A stretch of DNA of 64,000 bases from Moellerella wisconsensis ATCC 35017 (GCF_001294465.1 NZ_LGAA01000011.1:62001-126000), one strand, 5' to 3'; positions 1 through 10,821 are shown, counted from the stretch's first letter. Notes: a model not told the origin generated them from the letters alone. Made by a program: numbers and translations.

Positions 1-2148
1 AATTCACTATCTGAGTTACTCGAGGTACGGCGTGATTTGCTCGATCAGCTTAATATCCAGTTAGGCGGGCAGATATCTCAAGCGATTAATTTGCAACTTG
101 AACAAAAACAGCTGTTGAGTGTGATTAGTTCTTTAGAAAACACCTTAGCTCAGCAAATTTTTTGGGTAAATAGTAATAAACCGATGGATTTAACTTGGCT
201 GCAAAGTTTCCCTGAGGCGGCTAAGAATGAACTGAAATCATTGGATTTTAGCTTATCGTGGAGTAGTTTGCAGAAAGGTTTAGTCAACGCATTACCAATA
301 AGTCTGCCATTGTGGATATTAGCGATAGCTTTTCTGTGGCTTTCTAAAAAAGTAACGATACGCTTGCAGCAAATCAGTACCCAAGTGAATCGATTGTCCC
401 AAGATAGCCAATTTAATACACCGTTGGCATTGTTACTTACCTTGTCGCAAACCTTACCAGCCTCAATGATAGCCATTGCTTGCGGTTATTGGTTTTTAAA
501 AACGGGTAATGCACAAGGCGAATTTATTTGGGCTATTTTTCAACAATTTGCGCTATTCTGGGTACTGTTCGAATTCTGTTATCGCTTGTTAAAGCCGGAA
601 GGTATCGCCGAGCAACATTTTGGTATTGATAAAGCAGTGATTGCACGCACACGCCGTCAGATTGCTAATTTATCTTTACCGTTACTGCCTCTTATTTATT
701 GGTCGACTTACGGGGTTAACTATCCTTTACGGCTTGCTAATGACGTAATTGGACAGTTGGTGGTATTGATTTCGTTGCTGATGGTATTTTTGTTTACTTT
801 ACCATTCTGCCGCCACGTTTGGAAAGAAAATGGCAGTCATTTAACCCGTTCGATAGTGGTAACGCTGTTAACTTTCTCGCCATTAATTCTCATTGGGCTG
901 ATGATGGCGGGGTATTATTATACCACGCTGAGGCTGGCAAACCGCTGGATTGATAGCCTGTATCTGCTGTTACTCTGGTATATCGTGTATAACACCTGTC
1001 TCCGTGCATTGACTTTGGCAGCGCGAAAATTAGCGTATAAACGTGCGATTGAGCGGCGAAAAAGCCTAGGCCAGCCAGAAGATCCAGAAGGTGATCCGGT
1101 CAAAGAGCCACCGATGTCGATTGATTTAATCAGCCAGCAATCATTACGTTTAACCACCATGGCGTTATTTTTTATCTTTGTGCTGGCGTTTTATACCATT
1201 TGGTCTGATTTTATTACAATTTTTTCGTTCCTCGACAGCGTGACCTTGTGGCACACCACCGTACCTACTATCGCGGGTGAAAATGCATTACAAGCCGTCA
1301 CGTTAGCTGATTTATTCTTAGCATTAATTATTATGGTCGTTGCTTGGGTCATGACCCGTAACTTGCCCGGATTATTAGAAGTCCTGGTATTGTCTCGGCT
1401 CAAACTGCGCCAAGGGTCAACTTACGCTATCACTACGTTATTGACCTACATTATTATTGGTATCGGCACCATTGCTTCTCTCGGAACCTTAGGGGTGACA
1501 TGGAACCAGCTACAATGGTTAGCGGCGGCATTAACTTTTGGTTTAGGTTTTGGTTTACAAGAAATTTTTGCCAACTTTGTTTCGGGGATTATTTTGTTGT
1601 TTGAACGCCCGATCCGTATTGGTGATACCGTGACTATCGGTAATTTTTCGGGCACGGTGAGCAAAATTCGTATTCGTGCGACCACTATCATTGATTTTGA
1701 TCGCAAAGAAGTGATTATTCCCAATAAAGCTTTTGTTACCGAACGACTGATTAACTGGTCGTTATCAGATACCGTTACGCGGATCACTATCGGATTAGGC
1801 GTAGCTTATGGTTCAGATTTAGACAAAGTAAAACAGGTGTTATTACAAGCGGCGACCAGTAATAGCAAAGTGATGACCGATCCTGCGCCAGGGGCCTATT
1901 TTACTGGCTTTGGAGCCAGTACGTTAGATCACGAATTACGTTTTTATGTGCGTCAAATTGGTGACCGTGGCGTGACTACCGATGAAGTGAATCGTACTAT
2001 TGATAAATTGTGCCGAGAAAACGACATTAATATTGCGTTTAACCAGCTTGAGGTTCATCTGCATAATGAGAAAGGCGATCAAATTGAAGAAATTAAAACG
2101 CTGAAACCAAATTCTGATAACTCACCCGATAAGCCAACAGAGAATTAA
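1..2148 (+). CDS. mscK: Mechanosensitive channel MscK (KefA), C-terminal part
   Basis: The reading frame is open from base 1, so the gene starts upstream of the window; about 715 residues are present of a protein usually near 1,120. MscK is a potassium-dependent, large mechanosensitive channel of the inner membrane that releases solutes on hypo-osmotic shock. Many hydrophobic membrane segments come first, followed by the MscS-type pore and beta domain: a glycine/alanine-rich pore helix (LTFGLGFGLQEIFANF), then FERPIRIGDTV and the IIPNKAF segment typical of the family. The C-terminal alpha/beta domain and a charged tail finish the protein. The neighbours rsmS and priC lie in the same order as in E. 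coli. The family is certain; MscK rather than MscM/YjeP rests mainly on the neighbourhood. Confidence 0.93.
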   Translation, partial: NSLSELLEVRRDLLDQLNIQLGGQISQAINLQLEQKQLLSVISSLENTLAQQIFWVNSNKPMDLTWLQSFPEAAKNELKSLDFSLSWSSLQKGLVNALPISLPLWILAIAFLWLSKKVTIRLQQISTQVNRLSQDSQFNTPLALLLTLSQTLPASMIAIACGYWFLKTGNAQGEFIWAIFQQFALFWVLFEFCYRLLKPEGIAEQHFGIDKAVIARTRRQIANLSLPLLPLIYWSTYGVNYPLRLANDVIGQLVVLISLLMVFLFTLPFCRHVWKENGSHLTRSIVVTLLTFSPLILIGLMMAGYYYTTLRLANRWIDSLYLLLLWYIVYNTCLRALTLAARKLAYKRAIERRKSLGQPEDPEGDPVKEPPMSIDLISQQSLRLTTMALFFIFVLAFYTIWSDFITIFSFLDSVTLWHTTVPTIAGENALQAVTLADLFLALIIMVVAWVMTRNLPGLLEVLVLSRLKLRQGSTYAITTLLTYIIIGIGTIASLGTLGVTWNQLQWLAAALTFGLGFGLQEIFANFVSGIILLFERPIRIGDTVTIGNFSGTVSKIRIRATTIIDFDRKEVIIPNKAFVTERLINWSLSDTVTRITIGLGVAYGSDLDKVKQVLLQAATSNSKVMTDPAPGAYFTGFGASTLDHELRFYVRQIGDRGVTTDEVNRTIDKLCRENDINIAFNQLEVHLHNEKGDQIEEIKTLKPNSDNSPDKPTEN

Positions 2149-2174
2149 GCTAACACGTTGATTATTTTGATAGA

Positions 2175-2369
2175 TTAGCCGATGGGGGAAGAGTCAATAC
2201 TAGGCTTTCCCCCTGTTTGTTGTTGGCTTTTTTTGCGTTGATAATCCATTTTAACGATATCTAATGCCTTCAAAACAACATCATTATCAATATGATGGCT
2301 TTCTAATAAATAAATTAAATCTACTGCCAGTTTTATTTCGGCAGGGGCATTATCGATATTATGACTCAT
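2175..2369 (-). CDS. rsmS: RsmS/YbaM, small DUF2496 protein
   Basis: A 64-residue protein with the core KLAVDLIYLLESH...ALDIVKMDY that matches enterobacterial YbaM, which is about 53 residues long. The family is called RsmS where it was reported to influence virulence-related regulation in plant-pathogenic enterobacteria; its biochemical role is not settled. No membrane segment or signal peptide is visible. It is the last gene before the convergent mscK and lies downstream of priC on the same strand, as in E. coli. The tail after about residue 48 (QQQTGGKPSIDSSPIG) is longer and more polar than in E. coli. Confidence 0.85.
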   Translation of the reverse strand: MSHNIDNAPAEIKLAVDLIYLLESHHIDNDVVLKALDIVKMDYQRKKSQQQTGGKPSIDSSPIG

Positions 2370-2390
2370 TTATACAGTCCATGTTTATTA

Positions 2391-2485
2391 TTCACCAAAA
2401 TAGAAAGTTATTCACCAAAATAGAAAGTATTTATCGAAAATAGAAAGTTACCCCTCGAAAATAGATAGCTATTCACGAAATAGAT
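2391..2485. repeat. Tandem 20-21 bp repeat derived from the priC 3' end
   Basis: Four to five imperfect units follow each other: 2391-2410, 2411-2430, 2431-2450, 2451-2471 and a partial unit at 2472-2485. The shared core is CGAAAATAGA or CCAAAATAGA. The last units run into the end of priC, whose TAG stop is at 2469-2471, so the array looks like tandem duplication of the last codons of priC into the priC-rsmS gap. Each unit carries its own stop codon, so the protein is not extended. Confidence 0.8.
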
Positions 2486-3017
2486 TTTCTTGCTGCTCGA
2501 TAGATTTATCAATTCGTAATAATGCTTGCCGGCAGCGGTAAAGTCGGCCAGCTAAAGCGGCTAATTCTTGTTGTAACTTGTGACGTGCCGCGTGATTAGT
2601 TTGCTTATCTAACACCAATTCACGATCGTTTATCATGGCGACCAATCGGCGTTCAAAATCTTGATGTTGAGATAGCCGCGCATATAAATCTACCTGCGCT
2701 TTTTTCTGGCTATAATTATCTTCTTTTTTGCGCAATGATTGAGTCGACACCTCGCGTGCTAGTGCTTGGATTTGACACACAATTTTTTCGGTTAAAAAGC
2801 CCACTTGCTGCTCATGTCCGAGAGAAACCGAATGGCATAGCTGGGCATAATAGTGGTTGAGTTCGGCCAAACAGTCGCCTAATTTTTGGCTTTTCCGATT
2901 AAATAAATTTTTATCGAAGCGCGCTTGACTAAAAATGTGCTCTGACAGCGGCGCAACTTGAGTTTCAAGATTATCAATTTGCGCTTTTAGTGCGGCCAAC
3001 AGTGTTGATATTTTCAT
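2469..3017 (-). CDS. priC: Primosomal replication protein PriC (N'')
   Basis: A 182-residue, strongly helical and basic protein. PriC binds forked DNA and single-stranded DNA and helps load DnaB so that stalled replication forks restart independently of PriA. The sequence is typical of the family, with an N-terminal helical region (about 1-70), a conserved KLGDCLAEL/ARFDKNLF segment and a C-terminal helical domain (about 100-180) containing RLYRCRQALLRID. The length fits the family (about 175). It is divergent from apt and upstream of rsmS. Its stop codon lies inside a tandem repeat that seems to have arisen from its own 3' end. Confidence 0.92.
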   Translation of the reverse strand: MKISTLLAALKAQIDNLETQVAPLSEHIFSQARFDKNLFNRKSQKLGDCLAELNHYYAQLCHSVSLGHEQQVGFLTEKIVCQIQALAREVSTQSLRKKEDNYSQKKAQVDLYARLSQHQDFERRLVAMINDRELVLDKQTNHAARHKLQQELAALAGRLYRCRQALLRIDKSIEQQENLFRE

Positions 3018-3149
3018 TTTAAACCTGAGTTAACCGGTTAAATAGTGGATTATTGATAAAAATCATGCCAAAGATACGGCTTTATGTTGCATTTTTATGG
3101 GACTTTGCATAGATTCTATCGTTTAGTGTTTATTAAATTGGCACCGATT

Positions 3150-3701
3150 ATGACTGCAAAAGAGCAAGAACTGCAATTAATTAAAGACAGTATCGCCACC
3201 ATCGTTGATTATCCGAAGGAAGGCATTCTATTTAGAGATATTACCACGCTATTAGATAATCCGACGGCGTATCAGGCCACTATTCGCCTGTTAGCTGAAC
3301 GCTACCGTGATAAAGGCGTCACTAAAATTGTCGGTACAGAAGCCCGTGGATTTTTATTTGGTGCGCCCGTGGCATTAACTTTAGGTGTAGGTTTTGTGCC
3401 TGTGCGTAAAAAAGGTAAATTGCCGCGCGAAGTATTGAGTATGACATACGATCTTGAATATGGTACCGATACGTTGGAAATTCATAAAGATAGCATTAAG
3501 CCAGGAGATAACGTACTGGTTATCGATGATCTGCTCGCAACCGGTGGTACTATCGAAGCGACAGTGAAAATGATCGAACAGCTCGGTGGTAACATTGTTG
3601 AGGCCGCATTTATTATTTCTCTGCCTGATTTAGGTGGACAGGAACGTTTAGAAAAAGAAGGTATTCATACCTTTAGCCTGATTGAGTTCCCTGGTCACTA
3701 A
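3150..3701 (+). CDS. apt: Adenine phosphoribosyltransferase
   Basis: Converts adenine and PRPP into AMP and pyrophosphate in cytosolic purine salvage. The 183-residue protein carries the PRPP-binding loop [13 protein letters not shown] and the flexible-loop segment RKKGKLPRE. The frame is open upstream to 3084, but the start was set at ATG 3150 because the protein then begins [15 protein letters not shown], in line with E. coli Apt (183 residues). The 22 extra upstream residues look like translated leader. No strong ribosome site is visible. As in E. coli it lies just upstream of dnaX; ybaN, which intervenes before apt in E. coli, is absent. Confidence 0.95.
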   Translation: MTAKEQELQLIKDSIATIVDYPKEGILFRDITTLLDNPTAYQATIRLLAERYRDKGVTKIVGTEARGFLFGAPVALTLGVGFVPVRKKGKLPREVLSMTYDLEYGTDTLEIHKDSIKPGDNVLVIDDLLATGGTIEATVKMIEQLGGNIVEAAFIISLPDLGGQERLEKEGIHTFSLIEFPGH

Positions 3702-3798
3702 TTAGCCTCTACCTGACATTTTTAATCATAGCCTCGCCGTAATGTGTGAGGCTGTGGTAGCATGGTCATTATTATCATGTTTAATCGCTGCGGAATTC

Positions 3799-5769
3799 AT
3801 GAGCTATCAGGTACTTGCCCGTAAGTGGCGCCCCCAAAAATTTTCAGATGTCGTGGGTCAGCAACATGTGCTGACAGCATTAGCTAACGGTCTTGAACAC
3901 CAGCGGCTGCATCACGCTTATTTGTTTTCTGGCACTCGTGGTGTCGGAAAAACTACTATCGCCCGTTTATTCGCTAAAGGCCTTAATTGCGAACAAGGAA
4001 TAACGGCTACCCCGTGCGGAAAATGCGTAAATTGCCTTGAAATAGAACAGGGCAGATTTGTCGATCTGATTGAAATCGATGCAGCTTCACGTACAAAAGT
4101 TGAAGATACCCGCGAATTGCTAGATAACGTGCAATACGCCCCTGCGCGCGGTCGGTTTAAAGTTTATCTTATTGACGAAGTGCATATGCTTTCTCGTCAC
4201 AGTTTTAACGCGTTGCTTAAAACCTTAGAAGAGCCGCCTGAACATGTGAAATTCTTGCTGGCAACGACTGATCCACAAAAATTACCGGTGACAATATTGT
4301 CCCGCTGTTTGCAGTTCCATCTTAAAGCCCTCGATATTGATCAAATTAGCCAGCAGCTCGCGCATGTGCTTAACGAAGAACATATCGAAAGCGACAATCG
4401 GGCAAGGCAACTCTTATCCCGTGCAGCCGATGGCAGTATGCGCGATGCGTTGAGTTTAGCGGACCAAGCTATCGCCATGGGCCAAGGTAAAGTGACTACT
4501 GACATCGTTAGCCAAATGCTCGGGACATTGGACGATGAACAGCCTTTAGCTATTATCGAAGCACTAAACCGAGCTGATGGTCCGGCCGTGATGTCATTAG
4601 TTGATAATGCAGCGACTCGCGGTGCGGATTGGGAAAATCTACTGGTTGAAATGCTGGCGTTATTGCACCGTATTGCGATGATCCAATTATTACCTGCCGC
4701 TCAAGGATCAGATCCCTCATCGATAGATGGGCGCTTACGTCTGTTGGCGCGCGCTATTTCTCCGGCAGATTTGCAGCTGTATTACCAGATTTTACTGGTG
4801 GGACGCAAAGAGTTAGCCTATGCGCCGGAATTGCGCATGGGGGTTGAAATGACTTTGTTGAGAGCACTGGCTTTTCATCCGAAAAGTATTATTGAACAGC
4901 CACCTGCGGCGCCGCTAATTGCGCCTCAAATGGCAGCAGCACCGTCGTCGGGCGGTTCACCAATGAATACTGTGGCGCGTCAGCATCCTGCGCAGTCAGC
5001 GATGCCAACAGGGCAGTTGTCACAAGAGAGTTCTCCGGCGCTAGAAAATAGCCCGACGTTGCAATTGTTGAAAGCTCGGCAATCCTTACAGATGCCTCCT
5101 GATGAGGGCTCTGCGTCAAAAAAGGATAAACCGGCTAAGCCACAGGCTAAGCCGGCAATGTCAGCGCTAGAGCGACTGGCAGCGGTGTCTACACAGCGTC
5201 AGCAGAATGCCCAGAAAAAAAATACTGAACAGCCACAAAATAAGCCAGAAAAACCTGTACCTTATCAGTGGCGTTCGCAAAATAAACAGATTGCTGAGCC
5301 ACAAGTCACCACGACTGCAGAAATAAAACAAGCGCTGGAATATGAAAAAACCCCGGAGCTGGCAGCAAAAATCGCACAACAAGCTCGAGAGCGTGATCCG
5401 TGGTCAGCACAAATTTTTCAATTAAAAATTCCTAAGCTGGTTGAACAATTGGCTTTGAATTCATATATAGAACAGATAAGTGATACGCAAATTAATCTTC
5501 ATTTGCGTTCGACTCAGCGTCATTTGAATCTTGCTTCTGCCCATAAAACATTACAAGATGCGTTGAGTGAACATTGTGGTCGGTTGATTGAACTGAATAT
5601 TATTCAGGATGATAATCCCGCACAAAAAACGCCGTTGGAATGGCGACAAATCATTTATGAAGAAAAACTGGCACAAGCGCGCCAGTCAATTATTGCGGAT
5701 AAAACTATTGTTAAGTTGCTTAGTTTGTTTGATGCGCAGCTTGACGAAGAAAGTATTCGTCCCGTTTAA
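3799..5769 (+). CDS. dnaX: DNA polymerase III tau subunit (and gamma by frameshift)
   Basis: The clamp-loader ATPase of the replicative polymerase: tau links polymerase cores and DnaB, and the truncated gamma form makes up part of the loader. The 656-residue tau has Walker A GTRGVGKTT with Lys51, a zinc module with four cysteines (CGKCVNC region, about 64-79), Walker B LIDEVH, a Pro/Ala/Gln-rich linker (about 360-530) and the C-terminal DnaB/alpha-binding domains. The start was taken at ATG 3799 because the product then begins MSYQVLARKWRP; the frame is open from 3742. A programmed -1 frameshift signal near codon 441 should yield a 443-residue gamma. It forms an operon with ybaB and recR. Confidence 0.97.
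   Translation: MSYQVLARKWRPQKFSDVVGQQHVLTALANGLEHQRLHHAYLFSGTRGVGKTTIARLFAKGLNCEQGITATPCGKCVNCLEIEQGRFVDLIEIDAASRTKVEDTRELLDNVQYAPARGRFKVYLIDEVHMLSRHSFNALLKTLEEPPEHVKFLLATTDPQKLPVTILSRCLQFHLKALDIDQISQQLAHVLNEEHIESDNRARQLLSRAADGSMRDALSLADQAIAMGQGKVTTDIVSQMLGTLDDEQPLAIIEALNRADGPAVMSLVDNAATRGADWENLLVEMLALLHRIAMIQLLPAAQGSDPSSIDGRLRLLARAISPADLQLYYQILLVGRKELAYAPELRMGVEMTLLRALAFHPKSIIEQPPAAPLIAPQMAAAPSSGGSPMNTVARQHPAQSAMPTGQLSQESSPALENSPTLQLLKARQSLQMPPDEGSASKKDKPAKPQAKPAMSALERLAAVSTQRQQNAQKKNTEQPQNKPEKPVPYQWRSQNKQIAEPQVTTTAEIKQALEYEKTPELAAKIAQQARERDPWSAQIFQLKIPKLVEQLALNSYIEQISDTQINLHLRSTQRHLNLASAHKTLQDALSEHCGRLIELNIIQDDNPAQKTPLEWRQIIYEEKLAQARQSIIADKTIVKLLSLFDAQLDEESIRPV
5104..5155 (+). other. Programmed -1 ribosomal frameshift signal in dnaX
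   Basis: All three parts of the E. coli dnaX signal are present. An internal Shine-Dalgarno-like GAGGG lies at 5104-5108. The slippery heptamer A AAA AAG lies at 5118-5124 in the zero frame. Six bases later a hairpin begins: CCGGCT (5131-5136) pairs with AGCCGG (5150-5155), and AGCC with GGCT further in, around an A/A mismatch and an ACA loop. After a -1 slip the next codon is GGA (5124-5126) and then TAA (5127-5129), so gamma would end Lys-Lys-Gly. Confidence 0.92.
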
Positions 5770-5809
5770 CCGCTACAGGGCGCTGTAGCCATTGCTATGA
5801 GAGATTAAT

Positions 5810-6139
5810 ATGTTTGGTAAAAGTGGTTTGGGTAATCTGATGAAGCAAGCCCAGCAAATGCAGGATAAAATGCAAAAGGTTCAGGAAGAAATTGCTAGCC
5901 TAGAAGCAACGGGTGAATCAGGCGCAGGTTTGGTTAAAGTGACTATCAACGGTTCACATAATTGCCGTCGTGTCGAAATCGACCCAAGCTTGATGGAAGA
6001 CGATAAAGAAATGCTGGAAGATTTGATTGCGGCAGCATTTAATGACGCCGCTCGTCGTATCGATGAAACCCAAAAAGAAAAAATGGCCAGTGTTTCTAAC
6101 GGAATGCAATTGCCTCCGGGCTTTAAGATGCCATTCTAA
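5810..6139 (+). CDS. ybaB: YbaB/EbfC family nucleoid-associated protein
   Basis: A 109-residue DNA-binding protein that forms tweezer-like dimers and coats DNA. It is nearly identical in pattern to E. coli YbaB: an N-terminal helix rich in Gln/Met ([19 protein letters not shown]), a central beta sheet with [20 protein letters not shown], and a C-terminal helix ending in [10 protein letters not shown]. It sits between dnaX and recR, and its TAA shares one base with the recR start codon, so the two are translationally coupled. Confidence 0.95.
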   Translation: MFGKSGLGNLMKQAQQMQDKMQKVQEEIASLEATGESGAGLVKVTINGSHNCRRVEIDPSLMEDDKEMLEDLIAAAFNDAARRIDETQKEKMASVSNGMQLPPGFKMPF

Positions 6140-6744
6140 TGCAGACCAGTCCACTTCTGGAGTCGCTGATGGAGGCACTGCGCTGTTTGCCGGGGGTCGG
6201 TCCTAAATCAGCTCAGCGTATGGCTTTTCAGTTACTACAGCGTGATCGCAGTGGCGGAATGCGCTTAGCTCAAGCACTGACGCGTGCAATGTCTGAAATT
6301 GGCCATTGTCAGGATTGCCGGACATTTACCGAGCAAACTGTGTGCAATATTTGTGCTAATCCTCGCCGTCAGCAGAATGGACAAATTTGCATTGTCGAAA
6401 GCCCTGCGGATATTCATGCTATTGAGCAGACAGGTCAATTTGCCGGTCGTTATTTTGTCTTAATGGGGCATCTATCGCCTCTAGACGGTATCGGTCCGAT
6501 GGATATTGGTTTAGATAGACTGGAAGAACGTTTATCGAGTGAATCGATAACAGAAGTTATTCTCGCGACTAATCCAACCGTTGAAGGCGAAGCTACCGCC
6601 AACTATATCGCCGAAATGTGTGGCCAATATAATGTGATGGCCAGCCGTATTGCCCACGGTGTGCCAGTGGGTGGCGAGTTAGAAATGGTGGATGGCACTA
6701 CCTTGTCTCATTCCTTGGCGGGGCGTCAGAGACTGCATTATTAA
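6139..6744 (+). CDS. recR: Recombination protein RecR
   Basis: Part of the RecFOR complex that loads RecA onto gapped single-stranded DNA. The 201-residue protein has the N-terminal helix-hairpin-helix ([15 protein letters not shown]), a four-cysteine zinc finger (CQDCRTF...CNICANP, about residues 55-73), a TOPRIM domain ([14 protein letters not shown]) and the C-terminal [12 protein letters not shown] motif. Length and order match E. coli RecR. The ATG overlaps the ybaB stop by one base. A strong hairpin follows the stop codon and ends the dnaX-ybaB-recR unit. Confidence 0.96.
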   Translation: MQTSPLLESLMEALRCLPGVGPKSAQRMAFQLLQRDRSGGMRLAQALTRAMSEIGHCQDCRTFTEQTVCNICANPRRQQNGQICIVESPADIHAIEQTGQFAGRYFVLMGHLSPLDGIGPMDIGLDRLEERLSSESITEVILATNPTVEGEATANYIAEMCGQYNVMASRIAHGVPVGGELEMVDGTTLSHSLAGRQRLHY

Positions 6745-6760
6745 TTAATCCGTTTACGTT

Positions 6761-6795
6761 CTATCGCCGATATTATTATCGGCGATAGTCTTTTC
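6761..6795 (+). terminator. Rho-independent terminator after recR
   Basis: A 12-bp perfect stem, CTATCGCCGATA (6761-6772) with TATCGGCGATAG (6777-6788), a TTAT loop, and a pyrimidine/T-rich tail TCTTTTCCTC. It separates the recR operon from htpG. Confidence 0.8.
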
Positions 6796-6882
6796 CTCTA
6801 CAGATGCTGCCATTTTACTGCCAGTCTTCCCTTTTCAGTGTATTTATTTCCCTTTCTAGTTAGATTTATTTATTGATCGTCG

Positions 6883-6910
6883 CTTGAAATTTTGCTTTTA
6901 ACCCCCAAAT
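6883..6910 (+). promoter_or_regulatory. Sigma-32 (heat-shock) type promoter of htpG
   Basis: CTTGAAA at 6883-6889 and CCCCAAAT at 6903-6910, 13 bases apart, match the RpoH consensus (CTTGAAA, then CCCCATNT). The position, about 55 bases before the htpG start, and the known heat-shock control of htpG in E. coli support the call. Confidence 0.75.
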
Positions 6911-6963
6911 ATTGTTCATCGAAACAAAAAATTTTCCTTATTGGATTTGAATAGAGGTCATTA

Positions 6964-8838
6964 ATGAGTATGAAAGGACAGGAAACACGTGGATTCCAAT
7001 CAGAAGTTAAACAACTGCTTCAGTTGATGATCCACTCACTTTACTCGAATAAAGAAATTTTCCTTCGCGAGCTTATTTCAAATGCGTCAGATGCTGCTGA
7101 TAAACTGCGTTTTCGTGCACTTTCTAAGCCAGAGCTGTATGAGAATGATGGCGAGTTACGCGTACGTATTTCGACAGATAAAGATAATCGCACCCTGACC
7201 ATTAGTGATAACGGTATTGGTATGAGCCGCGACGAAGTGATAGACAATTTAGGGACTATCGCAAAATCAGGCACCAAAGCTTTCTTAGAATCATTAGGTA
7301 CCGATAACGCCAAAGACAGCCAATTAATTGGTCAGTTTGGTGTGGGTTTCTATTCTGCATTTATCGTGGCAGATAAAGTCACCGTACGTAGCCGCGCAGC
7401 AGGACAAGCCGCAGACCAAGGGGTATATTGGGAATCTGCCGGTGAAGGTGAATATACCATCGCGGATATTGAAAAAGCCGATCGCGGGACTGAAATTACT
7501 CTGCATTTACGCGAAGATGAAACCGAGTTTTTAGATGACTGGCGTTTACGTTCAATCATTAGTAAATATTCAGACCATATTGCTTTGCCCGTTGAAATTG
7601 AAACTAAAAATGAAGAAGACGGCACAGTAACATGGGAAAAAATCAATAAAGCCAAAGCGTTATGGACTCGCAGCAAATCAGACATTAGCGACGAAGAATA
7701 TGTTGAATTTTATAAACACATTTCGCATGACTTTGCTGACCCATTAGCATGGAGCCATAACCGCGTTGAAGGTAAACAAGAATATACTAGCTTGTTGTAT
7801 ATTCCGTCGAAAGCTCCATTTGATTTATGGAATCGTGACCAAAGCCACGGGTTAAAATTATATGTTCAGCGTGTATTTATTATGGATGACGCTGAACAAT
7901 TTATGCCGAATTATCTGCGTTTCGTGCGCGGTTTGTTGGATTCCAACGATCTGCCATTAAACGTGTCGCGTGAAATTTTGCAAGACAGTTCATTGACCCG
8001 TAATCTGCGCAGCGCACTGACCAAACGTGTTCTGCAAATGCTGGAAAAAATGGCTAAAAATGAGCCTGAAAAATACCAAACTTTCTGGCAGCAATTTGGC
8101 TTGGTGATGAAAGAAGGCCCAGCCGAAGATATGGGCAACAGCGAAACCATTGCTAAGTTACTGCGTTTTGCTAGCACGCATAATGACAGCGATTTACAGA
8201 ATGTCTCGCTGGAAGACTATGTTAGCCGCATGATTGAAGGTCAGGATAAAATCTATTACATCACCGCAGATAGCTACGCAGCGGCTAAAAATAGCCCACA
8301 TTTAGAGCTGTTCCGTAAAAAAGGCATAGAAGTGCTGTTGTTATCCGATCGCATTGATGAATGGATGATGAATTATCTTTCTGAGTTCGATGGTAAAGCT
8401 TTCCAATCGGTCAGCAAAGCCGACGAATCATTGGATAAACTGGCTGATGAAAATCAACCAGAGCAGCAAGAAGCCGAAAAACAGTTAGAACCCTTTGTGG
8501 AACGGGTTAAAAAACTTTTAGGTGAACGCGTTAAAGAAGTGAAATTAACTCATCGTTTAACCGACACGCCAGCGATTGTGACCACAAGTGCAGATGAAAT
8601 GAGCACCCAAATGGCCAAATTATTTGCGGCGGCAGGGCAACCGGTACCTGAAGTTAAATATAACTTTGAAATCAACCCAGCGCATCCATTAGTCAAATTG
8701 GCCTCTGAAGTTGAAGATGACGCTCAATTTGCGGATTGGATTGATGTTTTGTTTGATCAAGCCTTATTGGCTGAGCGCGGAACCTTAGAAGATCCGAACC
8801 AATTTATACGTAAAATGAATCAGTTATTAGTAAAATAA
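6964..8838 (+). CDS. htpG: Hsp90-family molecular chaperone HtpG
   Basis: Cytosolic ATP-dependent chaperone of 624 residues that remodels client proteins together with DnaK. The GHKL ATPase domain is at the N-terminus, with [22 protein letters not shown] and [11 protein letters not shown]. The middle domain contains the conserved [12 protein letters not shown], and the C-terminal dimerisation domain ends in IRKMNQLL. The ATG at 6964 is preferred over ATG 6970 (the E. coli-equivalent start) because GAGG at 6954-6957 is six bases upstream of it. A sigma-32-like promoter precedes the gene and a terminator follows. Confidence 0.97.
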   Translation: MSMKGQETRGFQSEVKQLLQLMIHSLYSNKEIFLRELISNASDAADKLRFRALSKPELYENDGELRVRISTDKDNRTLTISDNGIGMSRDEVIDNLGTIAKSGTKAFLESLGTDNAKDSQLIGQFGVGFYSAFIVADKVTVRSRAAGQAADQGVYWESAGEGEYTIADIEKADRGTEITLHLREDETEFLDDWRLRSIISKYSDHIALPVEIETKNEEDGTVTWEKINKAKALWTRSKSDISDEEYVEFYKHISHDFADPLAWSHNRVEGKQEYTSLLYIPSKAPFDLWNRDQSHGLKLYVQRVFIMDDAEQFMPNYLRFVRGLLDSNDLPLNVSREILQDSSLTRNLRSALTKRVLQMLEKMAKNEPEKYQTFWQQFGLVMKEGPAEDMGNSETIAKLLRFASTHNDSDLQNVSLEDYVSRMIEGQDKIYYITADSYAAAKNSPHLELFRKKGIEVLLLSDRIDEWMMNYLSEFDGKAFQSVSKADESLDKLADENQPEQQEAEKQLEPFVERVKKLLGERVKEVKLTHRLTDTPAIVTTSADEMSTQMAKLFAAAGQPVPEVKYNFEINPAHPLVKLASEVEDDAQFADWIDVLFDQALLAERGTLEDPNQFIRKMNQLLVK

Positions 8839-8866
8839 TTAAACTAATGAATGTTCGTTTTTAAAC

Positions 8867-8907
8867 AAAAACCACGCTTTAATGTATTTTTAAGCGTGGT
8901 TTTTTTC
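8867..8907 (+). terminator. Rho-independent terminator after htpG
   Basis: AAACCACGCTT pairs with AAGCGTGGTTT (8892-8902) around an A/T-rich loop, followed by a run of seven T. The A-rich left flank means it could also act on the minus strand. Confidence 0.85.
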
Positions 8908-9014
8908 TTTTACGAAATAAGATAAATACTGAAACGGTTACCTACGTTCTTGAGTAATATGCTGGCATAATGGTAAGGTAGCGCGATTTCTTTCAAATTA
9001 TAAAAAACAAATAG

Positions 9015-9674
<660 letters not shown>

Positions 9675-9695
9675 CATATTAAGTATTCTATGATT

Positions 9696-9726
9696 AAGGC
9701 AGCTTATTTAGCTGCCTTATTTTTAG
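9696..9726 (+). terminator. Rho-independent terminator after adk
   Basis: Perfect 9-bp stem AAGGCAGCT (9696-9704) with AGCTGCCTT (9710-9718), loop TATTT, then ATTTTTA. Confidence 0.85.
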
Positions 9727-9819
9727 GGTAGTCATCAGTTAAGTTATTACAGGAACAGGTAGAGCTGTTATTGATTTATGTTATAGTTGGGAATAATTAT
9801 CAATAAGGAGTAATCAACC

Positions 9820-10821
9820 ATGGCGCTCAACACCTCGGTGAAGAAATACGGTATTTTATTAGTCAATTTAGGTACGCCTGATGCGCCTACTACGGCAGCC
9901 GTAAAACGCTATCTGGCCGAGTTTTTAACCGATCCACGAGTGATTGATGTCTCGCCGTTGATTTGGAAACCGATACTGTATGGCGCGATTTTGCCTTTTC
10001 GTTCGCCAAAAGTGGCTAAATTATACCAATCCGTCTGGATGGAAGGCGGCTCTCCTTTATTGGTGTATAGCCAAAGACAGCAACAGAAATTAGCCGCATT
10101 GTTGCCAGAGACGCCGGTTGAATTGGGAATGAGTTATGGTTCTCCTTCGATAGCCAGCGCAGTTAATAATTTATTAGCTAAGCAAGTGACTGATTTTATT
10201 ATCTTGCCGTTGTATCCTCAATATTCATGCTCAACCACTGCTGCGGTCTATGAGGGGATTAGCCACGCATTTTCAACCCATCGCACTATTCCTAGCGTGA
10301 ATTTTATTCGCAGCTATGCCGAGCATCCCGATTATATTCAAAGCTTGGTCAATTCCATTGAAGCCAGTTTTGCTAAATATGGTGAACCGGACCGATTATT
10401 GCTGTCGTTTCATGGTATCCCTCAGCGTTATGCTGATACTGGGGATATTTATCCGCAACAGTGCGAAGCAACTACTCAGCGGTTAAAAGAGGCGTTAAAT
10501 TTCCCGACAGAAAAAATTATCATGACTTATCAGTCACGTTTTGGACGTGAGCCTTGGTTGATGCCGTATACTGATAAAACGATGGAAAAATTACCTGCTG
10601 AAGGGGTAAAACATGTGCAAGTTATTTGCCCCGGTTTTGCGGCTGATTGCTTAGAAACTTTAGAAGAAATTAGTGAACAGAATAAAGAATTCTTTCTGGA
10701 AAATGGGGGAGAGCAATTCCACTATATTCCAGCGTTAAATGATAATGACGATCATATAAAACTTTTTGCGGCTTTAGCGGCACCCTTTATAAACAATCAT
10801 CATTCCGCCAACGGTGATTGA
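9820..10821 (+). CDS. hemH: Ferrochelatase
   Basis: Inserts ferrous iron into protoporphyrin IX, the last step of haem synthesis, at the inner face of the cytoplasmic membrane. The 333-residue protein contains the catalytic signature [12 protein letters not shown] and the [15 protein letters not shown] motif, plus the N-terminal [13 protein letters not shown]. It is slightly longer than E. coli HemH (320) because of N- and C-terminal extras. AAGGAG at 9805-9810 is nine bases before ATG 9820 and fixes the start. The aes gene that follows hemH in E. coli is missing here. Confidence 0.96.
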   Translation: MALNTSVKKYGILLVNLGTPDAPTTAAVKRYLAEFLTDPRVIDVSPLIWKPILYGAILPFRSPKVAKLYQSVWMEGGSPLLVYSQRQQQKLAALLPETPVELGMSYGSPSIASAVNNLLAKQVTDFIILPLYPQYSCSTTAAVYEGISHAFSTHRTIPSVNFIRSYAEHPDYIQSLVNSIEASFAKYGEPDRLLLSFHGIPQRYADTGDIYPQQCEATTQRLKEALNFPTEKIIMTYQSRFGREPWLMPYTDKTMEKLPAEGVKHVQVICPGFAADCLETLEEISEQNKEFFLENGGEQFHYIPALNDNDDHIKLFAALAAPFINNHHSANGD

